Assembly (NCBI GenBank): GCA_944388075.1 | Contig: CALXHI010000028.1 | Location: 62,001-126,000, forward strand | Direction of reading: 5' to 3' | Source of the DNA: an uncultured Clostridia bacterium | GTDB taxonomy: Bacteria; Bacillota; Clostridia; Oscillospirales; Ruminococcaceae | DNA length: 64,000 nucleotides | Shown: positions 35,648-45,543 of the stretch, piece by piece | Layout: each line of letters opens with the position of its first letter | Numbering within the stretch: the first letter of the stretch is position 1 | Notes under the pieces: generated by a model | Database searches by the model: none | The model's input: the letters and a program-made list of their open reading frames with translations, nothing else | Told to the model about the DNA's origin: nothing | Position numbers and translations under genes: made by a program

Positions 35648-37023
35648 ATGCAAAACAACCCGGAGTCTCCGATACCGGTCGCCGCAAAGCTCCGTCCAAT
35701 AATCTGCGGCTTTGGCTGTTTTCTATTTTTTTGGCGGTTGCCTGCTGGGTCTATATCGCAGTGGCTGTCAATCCGGACTATGAAGTGAATTTCTACAATG
35801 TCCCCATCCAGATGGATATCACCAATTCTCGTGCAGAGGCGTATGGCTTGAGCCTGCTGCATCCGGATGAACAGCTGACCACTGATGTGACCATCGCCGG
35901 TTCCCGTACCGCCTTAGGCGGCCTCACGAAAGATGATTTGATTGTTTCGGTTGATTTCGACACCAATGTGGACGACATGGTCGGCACACAGCTGCTCTCG
36001 GTCAAGCTCAAGACAAAATCCGGCTATCAGCCGCCAAACGTCACCTTTTCCCGTGAAACAGTCGAGGTACAGCTCGACCGCTATGAAACAAAGCAGTTTC
36101 CGGTCAGTGAGGTGCTTTATCCGAACATTTCGCTCTATGACGATGAGATGCACATTCATGAAGAAGCCATCGTATGCGAACCCTCTACCGTTGCCATCAC
36201 CGGTCCGAGCTCGACTCTTGCAACGGTTGATCATGTTCGAGTAACGGTCACAGATTCCGTCAAGCTCTACCAAACCCGCAGCTTTCCCGACTGTGCCACA
36301 TTTTCGCTCATCAATGCAGACGGCAAAACGATTGATGATCCGGCACTGCAAGTACAAACCGCACGCTTTGCGGTGACCATTCCGGTGACCTATTCCAAAA
36401 CACTGCCGGTCAGCATCAGCCTATCGGGTGTGCCATCCGGTTTTGATTCTGAAACAGTACTTTCCAGACTGCGCTTAAGTACGGACAGCGACTACCAGCT
36501 TCCGGGATATGGCAGCGAGAATCTCATGATTACGATCGAAACCGATGATCCGGATAAAAAAGCCACGCTGGACGAACTGGAGTCTTGGAATCTGGGTGTC
36601 ATTCCGTTATCCTCGCTTTCTCTTGGCGGTGTGATTGAGATTCCGGTACAGCTGGATGAGGGCTATGCTGACCAATCCAATCTGGGCGTTGTCAATGTCA
36701 AATTGGACGAATCCAATCTTGTCGCACAAACCCGTCTGATTCAGACCAAAGATATCGCGATTGTCAACGGCTCGTCCAAGTATCAGTTCAACATCAAAAA
36801 TGCCCGCTTTGAAATCACGCTGATTGGTACGCCGGAAGAATTGGAGGCTGTATCGTCCAGCGATATCATCGCCACAGTCAATCTCTACAACGCCTCGATT
36901 ACAGAAGAAGGCAGCTTTGACCACGCCGTGACCTTCACATTGCCCGATACGGCAAACGGCGTCTGGGTCAGCGGTACAACCAAGGTGACCATTGACGCCA
37001 CGCTCAATGTCGAAGACGAATAA
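35644..37023 (+). CDS. cdaR: CdaA regulator CdaR (YbbR repeats)
   Basis: A 459-residue protein with one N-terminal helix (LWLFSIFLAVACWVYIAVAV) and extracytoplasmic YbbR-type repeats (for example FYNVPIQMDI; LPVSISLSGVPSGFD; GVIEIPVQLDEGY). It is known to bind and modulate the cyclase. Coupled to cdaA by an ATGA overlap. The glmM gene that often follows is absent here. Confidence 0.92.
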   Translation: MNAKQPGVSDTGRRKAPSNNLRLWLFSIFLAVACWVYIAVAVNPDYEVNFYNVPIQMDITNSRAEAYGLSLLHPDEQLTTDVTIAGSRTALGGLTKDDLIVSVDFDTNVDDMVGTQLLSVKLKTKSGYQPPNVTFSRETVEVQLDRYETKQFPVSEVLYPNISLYDDEMHIHEEAIVCEPSTVAITGPSSTLATVDHVRVTVTDSVKLYQTRSFPDCATFSLINADGKTIDDPALQVQTARFAVTIPVTYSKTLPVSISLSGVPSGFDSETVLSRLRLSTDSDYQLPGYGSENLMITIETDDPDKKATLDELESWNLGVIPLSSLSLGGVIEIPVQLDEGYADQSNLGVVNVKLDESNLVAQTRLIQTKDIAIVNGSSKYQFNIKNARFEITLIGTPEELEAVSSSDIIATVNLYNASITEEGSFDHAVTFTLPDTANGVWVSGTTKVTIDATLNVEDE

Positions 37024-37026
37024 GCC

Positions 37027-37061
37027 AAAAGACTGTTGCCATGGCGGCAGCAGTCTTTTTT
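37027..37061 (+). terminator. Terminator of cdaA-cdaR
   Basis: AAAAGACTGTTGCC pairs with GGCAGCAGTCTTTT around a 5-base loop, then Ts, 4 bases past the cdaR stop. Confidence 0.9.
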
Positions 37062-37089
37062 GCGACCGGATAGCAGAAAGGGTTTTCTC

Positions 37090-37947
37090 ATGTCTATGAT
37101 TTTGCTGGCGGCAGGCTGCTATGTCATCTGCTCGCTCTCCGACCAATATGCCGTTGCTAAGGCAAAACTCGACGACAATGCCTTTACGTGGATTATGGCA
37201 TGTGCGACCTTATGCTTTCTCACACTGTTCCTGCCGTTCATCGACCACAGCTGTCCTTTCTCATGGCAGGCGATTGCGGCAATCCTATTGATTACGCTCT
37301 CCAAGCTGCTCGAATTCAAGATGAGTGCATTGGTATTGACAGCGCTATCGGCATTTGAACTGAAAGCATGGCTCGGACTGAACCTATTCGTTTCGTATTT
37401 CACCGATGTATTCGCCTATGGCAAACCCTTTGGCTGGCTGAGTCTACTGTGGATTGCGGTTACGGGGCTAGGACTGTTTCTCATTGCCAAGAGCAATCGG
37501 GAGAGCATTCCTTACCGCAAAATTCTCCTGCCGCTCATCGTCTATCTGGCAGCCAAATTCAGCTATGGCTATATCATCAAGATATTTGAAACTTTTACCA
37601 CGGCACATCCCGAACGGGCGATGTCCTCGACCATGGTCTTGTACTGGGCATTCATTCTTTTGACGATTGGGCTATTGCCGTTCGTGCCGTTCCGCACGCT
37701 CTGGGCAGAGAAGCGCAAGGGCGTATACATTACGGCAATTACCAAGCTGCCCAATGCCATTGGACTGATTGCCGAAAACCTCGCCATCTCGCTGGCAGGC
37801 CTGACGGGCTATGCGCTGATTCAGCCGATCATTCTGACAACGCTCTTTTTCATCGGGGTATTCCGCAAGGAGCGCCACAGCCGCTTGAATCTGTTCGGCG
37901 GTTTGTTGTCGGTAATTGGAATCCTCTGCTTTTCGCTGCTTGGGTAA
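37090..37947 (+). CDS. DMT/EamA-like 10-helix transporter
   Basis: A 285-residue, very hydrophobic protein with about ten membrane segments and the internal two-fold feel of drug/metabolite transporters (ALSAFELKAWLGLNLFVSYF; GYALIQPIILTTLFFIGVF near the end). The substrate cannot be told. The ATG at 37090 follows GAAAGGG; the longer in-frame reading starts inside the preceding terminator. The MITE starts 44 bases after its stop. Confidence 0.7.
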   Translation: MSMILLAAGCYVICSLSDQYAVAKAKLDDNAFTWIMACATLCFLTLFLPFIDHSCPFSWQAIAAILLITLSKLLEFKMSALVLTALSAFELKAWLGLNLFVSYFTDVFAYGKPFGWLSLLWIAVTGLGLFLIAKSNRESIPYRKILLPLIVYLAAKFSYGYIIKIFETFTTAHPERAMSSTMVLYWAFILLTIGLLPFVPFRTLWAEKRKGVYITAITKLPNAIGLIAENLAISLAGLTGYALIQPIILTTLFFIGVFRKERHSRLNLFGGLLSVIGILCFSLLG

Positions 37948-37991
37948 AACACAACTGCGCCCCAAATCGGAGAGCGGTTGTTGTATAGCTA

Positions 37992-38141
37992 GGGCAACAC
38001 CGCAAAAAGAACGCCTAACGGCTTTGCACGCCATCTGCTTGCGCATTTTCCGCCATATTTCAAAAAAATGCTTCGAGATACATAACGTATTCCCTGCGCT
38101 TTTTGCTTCATCTGACGCACAATCTTTATGCGGTGTCGCCC
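37992..38141 (-). mobile_element. MITE copy 2 (150 bp, reverse orientation)
   Basis: Same family as the copy at 19763, inverted. Ends GGGCAACACCGC and GCGGTGTCGCCC, flanked by TA (37990-37991, 38142-38143). It lacks about 24 bases between two CGTCAGATG direct repeats that are both present in copy 1, a simple deletion by slippage. Its edge is 6 bases from the stop of the transketolase C-subunit. Confidence 0.84.
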
Positions 38142-38147
38142 TAGAAA

Positions 38148-39086
38148 TCAGAGTGCGTTCTTGACAACTTCAACAATATGCGCCGCAGTCAGACCGAATG
38201 CTTTCAGCAGCTCCACAGCAGGACCGGAATAGCCATACTGATCATTGACGCCGATACGGTGTACCGGAACCGGACAGGTTTCCGCAACGCATTCCGCAAC
38301 CGCAGAACCCAGACCGCCGATAATGCTGTGCTCCTCGCAGGTGACAATCTTACCGCATTCCTGTGCAGCAGCGGTAATCAAGTCGGTATCGAGGGGTTTG
38401 ATGGTGTGGATATTGATCACTCTTGCGTGAATGCCCTCTTGCGCAAGCGTATCGGCAGCCTGAAGGGCTTCGTTGACCATCAGGCCGGTTGCAACGATCG
38501 CAATATCCATACCTTCCCGCAAAACAACGCCCTTGCCAATCTCGAAGCGATAGGTTTCGGGGTCATTGAAGACCGGCACTGCCAAACGTCCGAACCGACA
38601 ATACACCGGTCCGTCATGCAGAATGGCAGCTTCCACCGCAGCCTTGGCTTCCACATGGTCTGCCGGATTGAGAATGACCATACCCGGAATGGTGCGCATG
38701 AGGGCGATGTCCTCACAGCACTGGTGAGTTGCGCCGTCCTCACCGACGGAAATACCGGCATGGGTAGCACCGATTTTGACATTGAGATGGGGATAGCCGA
38801 TGCTGTTGCGCACAATTTCAAAGGCTCTGCCAGCTGCAAACATCGCAAACGACGACGCAAACGGAATCATACCCATAGTTGCCAGACCGGCAGCCACGCC
38901 CATCATGTTGGCTTCTGCGATACCGCAATCATAGTGCCGATCGGGATATGCCTTTTTGAAGATGCCGGTTTTGGTTGCGGCAGCCAAATCTGCGTCCAAC
39001 ACAATCAAATTCTCATAGCGTTCCGCAAGCGCTACCAAGGCTTCGCCATAGCTCTCACGGGTTGCCTTCTTAATGACCTCGCTCAT
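38148..39086 (-). CDS. Transketolase, C-terminal (pyrimidine/C) subunit
   Basis: The second half of a split transketolase (pentose phosphate pathway). The 312 residues contain the pyrimidine-binding domain (DCGIAEANMMGVAAGLA with the activating Glu; GATHAGISVGEDGATHQ) and the C-terminal domain (GMDIAIVATGLMVNEAL). Pairs with the N-terminal subunit encoded just upstream (4-base overlap). Not DXS-like in size. Full length for the split family. Confidence 0.94.
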   Translation of the reverse strand: MSEVIKKATRESYGEALVALAERYENLIVLDADLAAATKTGIFKKAYPDRHYDCGIAEANMMGVAAGLATMGMIPFASSFAMFAAGRAFEIVRNSIGYPHLNVKIGATHAGISVGEDGATHQCCEDIALMRTIPGMVILNPADHVEAKAAVEAAILHDGPVYCRFGRLAVPVFNDPETYRFEIGKGVVLREGMDIAIVATGLMVNEALQAADTLAQEGIHARVINIHTIKPLDTDLITAAAQECGKIVTCEEHSIIGGLGSAVAECVAETCPVPVHRIGVNDQYGYSGPAVELLKAFGLTAAHIVEVVKNAL

Positions 39087-39928
39087 GCCTGCGCCTCCAA
39101 TCGTTTCAATTCTGCCTGCAATTCCTGCATTGCCTGCTGATACTGCTCCGCATTGGGTGCAGAACCATGCCAGCCGACCTGATTTTCCATGAAGGAAACA
39201 CCCTTACCCTTAACGCTCTTCTGGATGATGACCGTAGGCTGACCGGTGACGACTTCTACCGCACGGAATGCACGATCGATGTCATCGAAATCATGTGCAT
39301 CCATCGTAATGACTTGCCAGCCGAATGCCGCAAATTTATCCGGAATCGGCTCGGGCGAACAGACCTCTGTAATCTTGCCGTCAATCTGCAAGCCGTTGTT
39401 GTCCACGATGGCAGTCAGGTTATCCAGCCCATAGTGCGCTGCAAACATGGCTGCCTCCCAGACCTGACCCTCCTCGAGTTCGCCATCGCCGAGAATGGTA
39501 TACACCTGAAAATCCTCGGCACGGTGCTTGCCTGCCAGCGCCATGCCGCAGGCGGCGGAAATACCCTGCCCCAGAGAGCCCGAACTCATATCCACACCGG
39601 GAATATGAATGCAGGGATGCCCTTGCAGCATCGCACCGATATGACGCAGCGACTTCAGCTCGTCCATCGGGAAGAATCCACGTTCTGCCAGCACGGCATA
39701 GAGCGCCGGAGCGGTATGCCCCTTGGAAAGCACCAAGCGGTCACGACCGGCATAGTCGGGATTGTCGGGATAGACATTCATGCGGTTGAAATACAAATAA
39801 GTGACCAAATCGGCAATCGAGAGCGAACCGCCCGGATGACCGGATTTGGCATGATACACGCCGTCCAAAATGCCCATGCGCACATGGCAGGCATGGATTT
39901 GCAGCTGTTTCCGAAGTACAGCGTCCAT
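39083..39928 (-). CDS. Transketolase, N-terminal (PP) subunit
   Basis: A 281-residue thiamine-diphosphate-binding half of transketolase. Motifs are SGHPGGSLSIADLV, LSKGHTAPALYAVL, and the ThDP fold motif GDGELEEGQVWEAA...IVDNNGLQ. Start after GGAAAGGAAG. First gene of the two-gene operon. Confidence 0.95.
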   Translation of the reverse strand: MDAVLRKQLQIHACHVRMGILDGVYHAKSGHPGGSLSIADLVTYLYFNRMNVYPDNPDYAGRDRLVLSKGHTAPALYAVLAERGFFPMDELKSLRHIGAMLQGHPCIHIPGVDMSSGSLGQGISAACGMALAGKHRAEDFQVYTILGDGELEEGQVWEAAMFAAHYGLDNLTAIVDNNGLQIDGKITEVCSPEPIPDKFAAFGWQVITMDAHDFDDIDRAFRAVEVVTGQPTVIIQKSVKGKGVSFMENQVGWHGSAPNAEQYQQAMQELQAELKRLEAQA

Positions 39929-39972
39929 AGATCATCTTCCTTTCCACTGCGGCATAACCGCATGCTAGTATC

Positions 39973-40001
39973 ATTATACTATATCTCTGCAAAAATTGCA
40001 A
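39973..40001 (-). promoter_or_regulatory. Promoter of the split transketolase operon
   Basis: TTGCAA and TATAAT on the minus strand, 17-base spacer, 45 bases upstream of the N-subunit start. Confidence 0.85.
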
Positions 40002-40022
40002 GGGGTGTTTTCTCGGGGTATC

Positions 40023-40562
40023 TCACCAAATCTCCCGTGGGGCGGTCGGATGTGTGCCGATATGCTTTTCCATCCAAATCATATCATACCACCGCCCGAA
40101 CTTATACCCACAACGGTGAAACCGTCCCACCTCCGCATAGCCGCAGGCGGCATGAAACAGTGCACTGCCTTCGTCCAGATAGGGGTCAGGCTCTGCCGGC
40201 ATAGCGATACAGGCATAGAGGTTCTGCAGCCCCATCGTCTGCAAACGAGCCTCCAGATCCTGATACAGCTGTTTGCCATAGCCACGGCGCAGCACTGCCC
40301 GATCCAGATAAATGCTGACCTCACAAGACCATGCGTAGGCGCTCCGCTCCGCAAACACACCGGCATAAGCATAACCATAGACCTTGCTGTTTTCCACAAG
40401 CACGAGATAGGGGTATCGCTCCATGGTTTGTCGGATACGCCATTCCATCTCGGCGAGGGTCGGTACATCCCATTCAAAGGTAATCGCCGTCTGCGTCACA
40501 TAGGGGGCATAAATCGCCCGAATCCGTTCCGCATCGGCGGGCACAGCCTCTCGTATTTCCAT
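40023..40562 (-). CDS. GNAT N-acetyltransferase (phosphinothricin-type)
   Basis: A 179-residue acetyltransferase. The start MEIREAVPADAERIRAIYAPYV and the VSIYLDRAVLRRGYGKQLYQDLE acetyl-CoA motif match the Pat/Bar/MnaT branch, which acetylates amino acids such as methionine sulfoximine or phosphinothricin. The natural substrate is unknown. Start after AAGGAG. Confidence 0.85.
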   Translation of the reverse strand: MEIREAVPADAERIRAIYAPYVTQTAITFEWDVPTLAEMEWRIRQTMERYPYLVLVENSKVYGYAYAGVFAERSAYAWSCEVSIYLDRAVLRRGYGKQLYQDLEARLQTMGLQNLYACIAMPAEPDPYLDEGSALFHAACGYAEVGRFHRCGYKFGRWYDMIWMEKHIGTHPTAPREIW

Positions 40563-40575
40563 TTCGTTCTCCTTG

Positions 40576-40606
40576 AAAAAAGGGAACTCCTTGCGGAGTC
40601 CCCCTT
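40576..40606 (-). terminator. Terminator of adhE-kinase transcript
   Basis: On the minus strand, AAGGGGGACTCC pairs imperfectly with GGAGTTCCCTT and is followed by six Ts, just past the kinase stop. Confidence 0.75.
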
Positions 40607-40610
40607 GTGT

Positions 40611-41369
40611 TTACTGGTAATCGCAGACAGTGACCCAGCTCGACAGCAGAGCCATTTCCTGCTCATTGCCCTTGACCGACTGCGATGCAGCGACAATCGG
40701 CATCCACTTTTGAACATACTGCATGGCGGTATCGCTCATCTTGCAGAAGAGGCTAAGATACTGCTTTGCCATATCCATCTGGTTAGCAAGACACATGGTC
40801 AGGTAGGTTCTTGCGACATCGGCAGAGGCATTGCCCTGCGTAGCATGTGCCCAGTCGAGAAAGAACGGCGTGCCATCGGGACGAACAATCACGTTGGACG
40901 GGTTGAAATCGCCATGGCAGACCTTGTGGTGACGGGGCATACCCTCCAAACGAGTATGCAGGTCAAACCGAGTCGTGGCATCGAACGCACTGTCGCTGAT
41001 TTTGCGGTGCATTTTGTCACGCAGCTTGGTCAGCAGCGGCGCACGCTTTGCATGAATCTGCATCTGCAATTCGACCAGCCAGCGCAGATATTCCTCCTGC
41101 TTTTCGGGCTGCTCCTCCATCATCGCTTGCAATGTCTTACCCTCGATGAATTCGGAACGAATCGCCCACTGCTCCTCGACCTTAAAAATCTCGAGTATCT
41201 TCGGGATATTCAAACCGGTTTCTTCGACTCGTGCCTGATTGAGTGCCTCGTTGAGGACGGATGCCTTGGAATAGTCGCTGTTGAACAGCTTGACGACCGT
41301 ATCGCCCTCACGATAGACGACCTTGGCAGGACGGCGAACAATAATTTGCTCTTCCGGAATGTTTTTCAT
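40611..41369 (-). CDS. Aminoglycoside phosphotransferase-fold kinase
   Basis: A 252-residue small-molecule kinase of the APH/choline kinase fold. Active-site motifs are VCHGDFNPSNVI (catalytic Asp and Asn) and FFLDWAHATQG (metal Asp). The N-terminal lobe has VVKLFNSDYSKA. The substrate is unknown; antibiotic modification should not be assumed. It follows adhE by 12 bases with an AAGGAGG site and is probably co-transcribed with it. Confidence 0.8.
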   Translation of the reverse strand: MKNIPEEQIIVRRPAKVVYREGDTVVKLFNSDYSKASVLNEALNQARVEETGLNIPKILEIFKVEEQWAIRSEFIEGKTLQAMMEEQPEKQEEYLRWLVELQMQIHAKRAPLLTKLRDKMHRKISDSAFDATTRFDLHTRLEGMPRHHKVCHGDFNPSNVIVRPDGTPFFLDWAHATQGNASADVARTYLTMCLANQMDMAKQYLSLFCKMSDTAMQYVQKWMPIVAASQSVKGNEQEMALLSSWVTVCDYQ

Positions 41370-41381
41370 AACGCATCCTCC

Positions 41382-43994
41382 TTACACAGTATCCGACTTG
41401 CCGTAGTAGGCATTGACATACATCTGCTTGATTTCGCTCATCAGCGGATATCTGGGGTTCGCACCGGTGCACTGGTCATCGAATGCCTGCTCAGTCATCT
41501 CATCGAGCCGTGCCATGAAATCCGCCTCATCGATGCCCCATGCCTGAATGCTGTTCGGAATGCCGACCTTGGTCTTCAGTTCGCTGACGGCTGCAATCAA
41601 TGCCTCGAGTTTTTCGGTATTGGTATTGCCCTTCAGACCCAAAGCATCGGCAACCTCAGCATAGCGTGCAAGGGTATGCGGATACTCGTACTGCGGGAAC
41701 GTGCCCATCTTCTTCGGCACTTCCACCGCATTGAACCGCAGTACCTGCTCGAGCATCAAGGCATTGGCAACGCCATGCGGAATGTGGTGGAATGCGCCGA
41801 GCTTATGTGCCATCGAGTGGCAGACGCCGAGGAACGCATTCGCAAATGCCATACCTGCCATCGTGGCAGCATGCGCCATCTTCTCACGGGCAACCGGATC
41901 ATTCGGACCATTGTCATAGCAGCGCGGCAGATAGGCGAATGTGGTTTGCAGCGAACGAATCGCCATACCATCGGTAAAGTCCGTTGCCATCATAGAGGCA
42001 TATGCCTCGAGTGCATGGGTTACAACGTCGATACCGGATGCCGAGGTCAAACCCTTCGGTGCATTCATCATCATGTCGGCATCAACGATCGCCATGTTCG
42101 GCATCAGCTCATAGTCTGCCAGCGGATACTTCACGCCGGTGGACTCATCGGTGATAACCGCAAACGGCGTGACTTCCGAACCCGTACCGGCAGAGGTCGG
42201 CACGGCAATGAAGTATGCTTTTTCGCCCATCTTCGGGAAGCCGTAGATACGCTTGCGGATATCGCTGAAGCGCATTGCCATATCAATAAAGTCTGCATCC
42301 GGATGCTCGTACAGTACCCACATAATCTTTGCCGCATCCATCGCCGAGCCGCCGCCGATGGCAATAATGCAGTCCGGTGCAAAGGCGGTCATCGCTGCTG
42401 CACCCTCACGAGCCGAAGCCAGAGTCGGGTCGGGGGCAACCTCAAAGAAGGTGGTATGGGTAATGCCCATGGAATCGAGCTTATCGGTAATCGGCTGGGT
42501 GTAGCCATTCTTGAACAGGAACGAGTCGGTGACAATGAATACACGCTTTTTGTTCAGCACCGTGCCGACCTCATCGAGTGCGACCGGCAGGCAGCCCTTC
42601 TTGATATACACCTTCTCCGGTGCTCTAAACCACAGCATATTCTCTCTCCTTTCGGCGACCGTTTTGATATTGAGCAGGTGCTTGACGCCGACATTCTCCG
42701 AAACGGAGTTGCCGCCCCAAGAACCGCAGCCCAAGGTCAGCGAAGGCGCAAGCTTGAAATTATACAGGTCACCGATACCGCCGTGCGAAGACGGTGTGTT
42801 GACGAGAATGCGGCAGGTTTTCATGGTGTTGGCAATGCGCTCAACCTTCTCCCGTTCGGTGACGGGATTGAGGTAAACCGAGGAGGTATGACCATAGCCG
42901 CCATCGGCAATCAGCCGCTCCGCCTTGGACACTGCCTCATCGAAATCCTTGGCATGGTACATCGCCAGGACCGGCGAAAGCTTTTCGTGTGCGAATTCCT
43001 CGGAGATGTCCACGCTCTCGACCTCGCCAATCAGAATCTTCGCATCCTCCGGAACAGTCACACCGGACAGCTCCGCAATCTTGTATGCCGACTGCCCGAC
43101 AATCTTCGCATTAAGAGCACCGTTAATGATGATGGTCTTGCGCACCAGGTCGGTTTCTTCGGGTGAGAGGAAATAGCAGCCCCTTGCGAGGAACTCTGCC
43201 TTGACCTTGTCATAGATGGAATCCAGTACAATGACGCTCTGCTCCGACGCACAGATCATGCCATTGTCAAATGTTTTGGAATGGATAATCGAGTTGACCG
43301 CCATGACAATATCGGCACTGTCATCGATAATCGCAGGGGTATTACCGGCACCCACGCCCAGAGCCGGCTTACCGCTCGAATATGCCGCACTGACCATGCC
43401 CGGACCACCGGTTGCCAACGTGATATCGGCTTCCTTCATCAGCATATTGGTCAATGCCAAAGACGGCTGATCGATACAGGCAATCAAACCCTCCGGTGCG
43501 CCTGCCTTGTATGCAGCCTCTGCCACAATCTTCGCTGCGGCAATGGTTGCCTGCTTTGCTCTCGGGTGGGGGCTGATGATGATGCCGTTTCTGGTCTTGA
43601 GGGTAATCAGAATCTTGAAGATGGCAGTGGAAGTGGGGTTCGTGGTCGGAATGACCGCTGCCACAACACCGAGCGGCTCTGCGACCTGCATCGTGCCGTA
43701 CGCCGGGTCACGAGAGATAATGTCGCAGGTTTTGGTGTTTTTGTAGGCATTGTAAATGTACTCCGATGCGTAGTGATTCTTGATCACCTTGTCCTCCACA
43801 ATACCCATGCCGGTTTCCTCAACAGCCATCTTTGCCAGCGGAATCCTCTGCTGATTGGCTGCCATGGCGGCCGCACGGAAAATGGCGTCAACCTTTTCCT
43901 GCGGGAAGGTGGAATAGATGGTTTGGGCGGCACGAACACGTTGCAGGCATTCGAGCAGTGCCTCAGGGCTATTGACGGACGGTGTTTCTACCAT
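41382..43994 (-). CDS. adhE: Bifunctional aldehyde-alcohol dehydrogenase AdhE
   Basis: Reduces acetyl-CoA to ethanol through acetaldehyde, regenerating NAD during fermentation. The 870 residues comprise a CoA-acylating aldehyde dehydrogenase domain (about 1-440; catalytic Cys in [10 protein letters not shown]) and an iron-dependent alcohol dehydrogenase domain ([14 protein letters not shown]; metal-binding [19 protein letters not shown]). The ATG at 43994 is chosen because GGAGG lies 9 bases upstream. Full length. Confidence 0.96.
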   Translation of the reverse strand: MVETPSVNSPEALLECLQRVRAAQTIYSTFPQEKVDAIFRAAAMAANQQRIPLAKMAVEETGMGIVEDKVIKNHYASEYIYNAYKNTKTCDIISRDPAYGTMQVAEPLGVVAAVIPTTNPTSTAIFKILITLKTRNGIIISPHPRAKQATIAAAKIVAEAAYKAGAPEGLIACIDQPSLALTNMLMKEADITLATGGPGMVSAAYSSGKPALGVGAGNTPAIIDDSADIVMAVNSIIHSKTFDNGMICASEQSVIVLDSIYDKVKAEFLARGCYFLSPEETDLVRKTIIINGALNAKIVGQSAYKIAELSGVTVPEDAKILIGEVESVDISEEFAHEKLSPVLAMYHAKDFDEAVSKAERLIADGGYGHTSSVYLNPVTEREKVERIANTMKTCRILVNTPSSHGGIGDLYNFKLAPSLTLGCGSWGGNSVSENVGVKHLLNIKTVAERRENMLWFRAPEKVYIKKGCLPVALDEVGTVLNKKRVFIVTDSFLFKNGYTQPITDKLDSMGITHTTFFEVAPDPTLASAREGAAAMTAFAPDCIIAIGGGSAMDAAKIMWVLYEHPDADFIDMAMRFSDIRKRIYGFPKMGEKAYFIAVPTSAGTGSEVTPFAVITDESTGVKYPLADYELMPNMAIVDADMMMNAPKGLTSASGIDVVTHALEAYASMMATDFTDGMAIRSLQTTFAYLPRCYDNGPNDPVAREKMAHAATMAGMAFANAFLGVCHSMAHKLGAFHHIPHGVANALMLEQVLRFNAVEVPKKMGTFPQYEYPHTLARYAEVADALGLKGNTNTEKLEALIAAVSELKTKVGIPNSIQAWGIDEADFMARLDEMTEQAFDDQCTGANPRYPLMSEIKQMYVNAYYGKSDTV

Positions 43995-44023
43995 GTCAAT
44001 CATCCTCCATTCATAATAGTTTC

Positions 44024-44090
44024 GGCAGCACCGTAAAGCACGGTGTTCCCGTGAATCCAAGAGCGGATCTGCCGGAGCAAATCCGCTCTT
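44024..44090. promoter_or_regulatory. Two hairpins in the adhE upstream region
   Basis: 44059-44068 AAGAGCGGAT pairs perfectly with 44081-44090 ATCCGCTCTT. Nearer to adhE, 44024-44033 GGCAGCACCG and 44041-44050 CGGTGTTCCC form a second hairpin whose arms resemble the MITE ends. No clear promoter or Rex-type palindrome is visible. The first hairpin could end oadB transcripts or shape the adhE leader. Confidence 0.5.
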
Positions 44091-44105
44091 TGCAACGATG
44101 TGTTA

Positions 44106-44280
44106 TGGCGACACCGCACAAAGATTGTGCGTCAGATGCGTGGTCGATTTTTTCGTCAGATGAAACAAAAAGCGCAGGGAATACTCTGTGGTATCCCTAA
44201 GCATTTTTGTGAAATATGACGGTAAAATTGCAAGCGGATGACGTGCAAAGCCGTCAGACGGTCTTTGTGCGATGCTGCCT
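44106..44280 (+). mobile_element. MITE copy 3 (175 bp)
   Basis: Same family; ends TGGCGACACCGCACAAAG and CTTTGTGCGATGCTGCCT with flanking TA (44104-44105, 44281-44282). The central hairpin reads GGGAATAC...GTATCCC, changed on both sides relative to copy 1. It starts 8 bases past the oadB stop. Confidence 0.85.
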
Positions 44281-44288
44281 TATATGCG

Positions 44289-45500
44289 TTATGCGATAAC
44301 AGACAGCAGCACGCCTGCCGCAACCGCAGAGCCGATGACGCCTGCCACATTCGGATCCATGGTGTGCATGAGCAGGAAGTTGGTCGGGTCGGTTTCCGCA
44401 CCGACCTTCTGAGAGATACGAGCTGCCATCGGAACAGCCGAAACACCGGCAGAGCCAATCAGCGGATTGACCTTGCCCTTCGTGGCAACATACATGATCT
44501 TACCAAAGAGAATACCACTGATCGTACCCAAGCTGAATGCAATGACACCCAGCAGCATCACACCGGCAAAGCTTGTGTTGATGATCTTGTCGGCCTGCGT
44601 GGTTGCACCAACGGAAATGCCGAGGAAAATCGTAACGATATTCATCAGGGCATTCTGTGCGGTATCGACCAGACGGCTTGCCACACCGGTTTCCTTGAGC
44701 AGGTTGCCGAACATCAGCATGCCGACCAAAGGGGCTGCCGACGGAACGAGGAGAGAAATAATCACGGTAACGGCAATCGGGAAGATGATCTTCTCGGTCT
44801 TACTGACTTCACGGAGCTGCTTCATCTTAACCGCACGCTCTTTCTTGGTGGTCAACAGACGCATGAGCGGCGGCTGAATCAGCGGAACGAGTGCCATATA
44901 GGTATATGCCGCCAGCGCAATGTTACCGGTGCTGATGGATCCGCCACCGGACAGCAGCTTGCTGGACACATAGATAGCAGTCGGACCGTCTGCACCGCCG
45001 ATGATGGCAATGGACGCCGCTTCCGCAGCGGTAAAGCCCATCAAACCTGCACAGACAAAGGTAAAGAAGATACCGCCCTGTGCCGCAGCACCGAGCAGAA
45101 AACTCTTGGGATTGGCAATCAGCGGCGAGAAATCCGTCATACAGCCAATGCCCAAAAAGATGAGCGGCGGATAGATTTGCAGCTTAACACCCATATATAG
45201 GATATCGAGCAATCCGCACTCCTGCAGGACACGTCCATAGTCCACATGCCCATCCGCAAGTTCCCAAAGCTCCGGATGATACATCTCGGCAAACGGTAAA
45301 TTCGTCAGCAGCATGCCGAATGAAATCGGCAGCAGCAAAAGCGGTTCAAAGTCCTTGGCAATCGCCAGATACATAAATACGAAGGAAATCCCGATCATGA
45401 TCAGGTTCTTCCAACCTCCGTCGGCGAACAAGGCACTGATACCGCTGTCATTCCACAGACCGCTTAGGGTTGTGGAAATGATATCCATAACTTCATTCAT
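44289..45500 (-). CDS. oadB: Sodium-pumping decarboxylase beta subunit
   Basis: Membrane subunit that couples carboxylic-acid decarboxylation to sodium export. The 403 residues have about ten helices with ATVIISLLVPSAAPLVGMLMFGNLLKE and IIGGADGPTAIYVSSKLL, conserved in OadB/GcdB/MmdB. The start follows GAGGG. The carboxyltransferase alpha subunit and biotin carrier are not in the window, so the substrate (oxaloacetate, methylmalonyl-CoA or glutaconyl-CoA) is open. Confidence 0.92.
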   Translation of the reverse strand: MNEVMDIISTTLSGLWNDSGISALFADGGWKNLIMIGISFVFMYLAIAKDFEPLLLLPISFGMLLTNLPFAEMYHPELWELADGHVDYGRVLQECGLLDILYMGVKLQIYPPLIFLGIGCMTDFSPLIANPKSFLLGAAAQGGIFFTFVCAGLMGFTAAEAASIAIIGGADGPTAIYVSSKLLSGGGSISTGNIALAAYTYMALVPLIQPPLMRLLTTKKERAVKMKQLREVSKTEKIIFPIAVTVIISLLVPSAAPLVGMLMFGNLLKETGVASRLVDTAQNALMNIVTIFLGISVGATTQADKIINTSFAGVMLLGVIAFSLGTISGILFGKIMYVATKGKVNPLIGSAGVSAVPMAARISQKVGAETDPTNFLLMHTMDPNVAGVIGSAVAAGVLLSVIA

Positions 45501-45543
45501 AACGGTATGCCCTCATTTCCAATGAGTTTTCGTCGATCAAAGA

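Noticed and set aside
39996..43166. A plus-strand open frame of about 1056 codons opposite adhE, the kinase and GNAT
   Set aside because: Antisense shadow caused by codon bias; Cys/His/Arg-rich with no family pattern, while the minus-strand genes are clear-cut.
43995..44105. Rex-type redox operator before adhE
   Set aside because: No TTGT...ACAA palindrome was seen in the upstream region.
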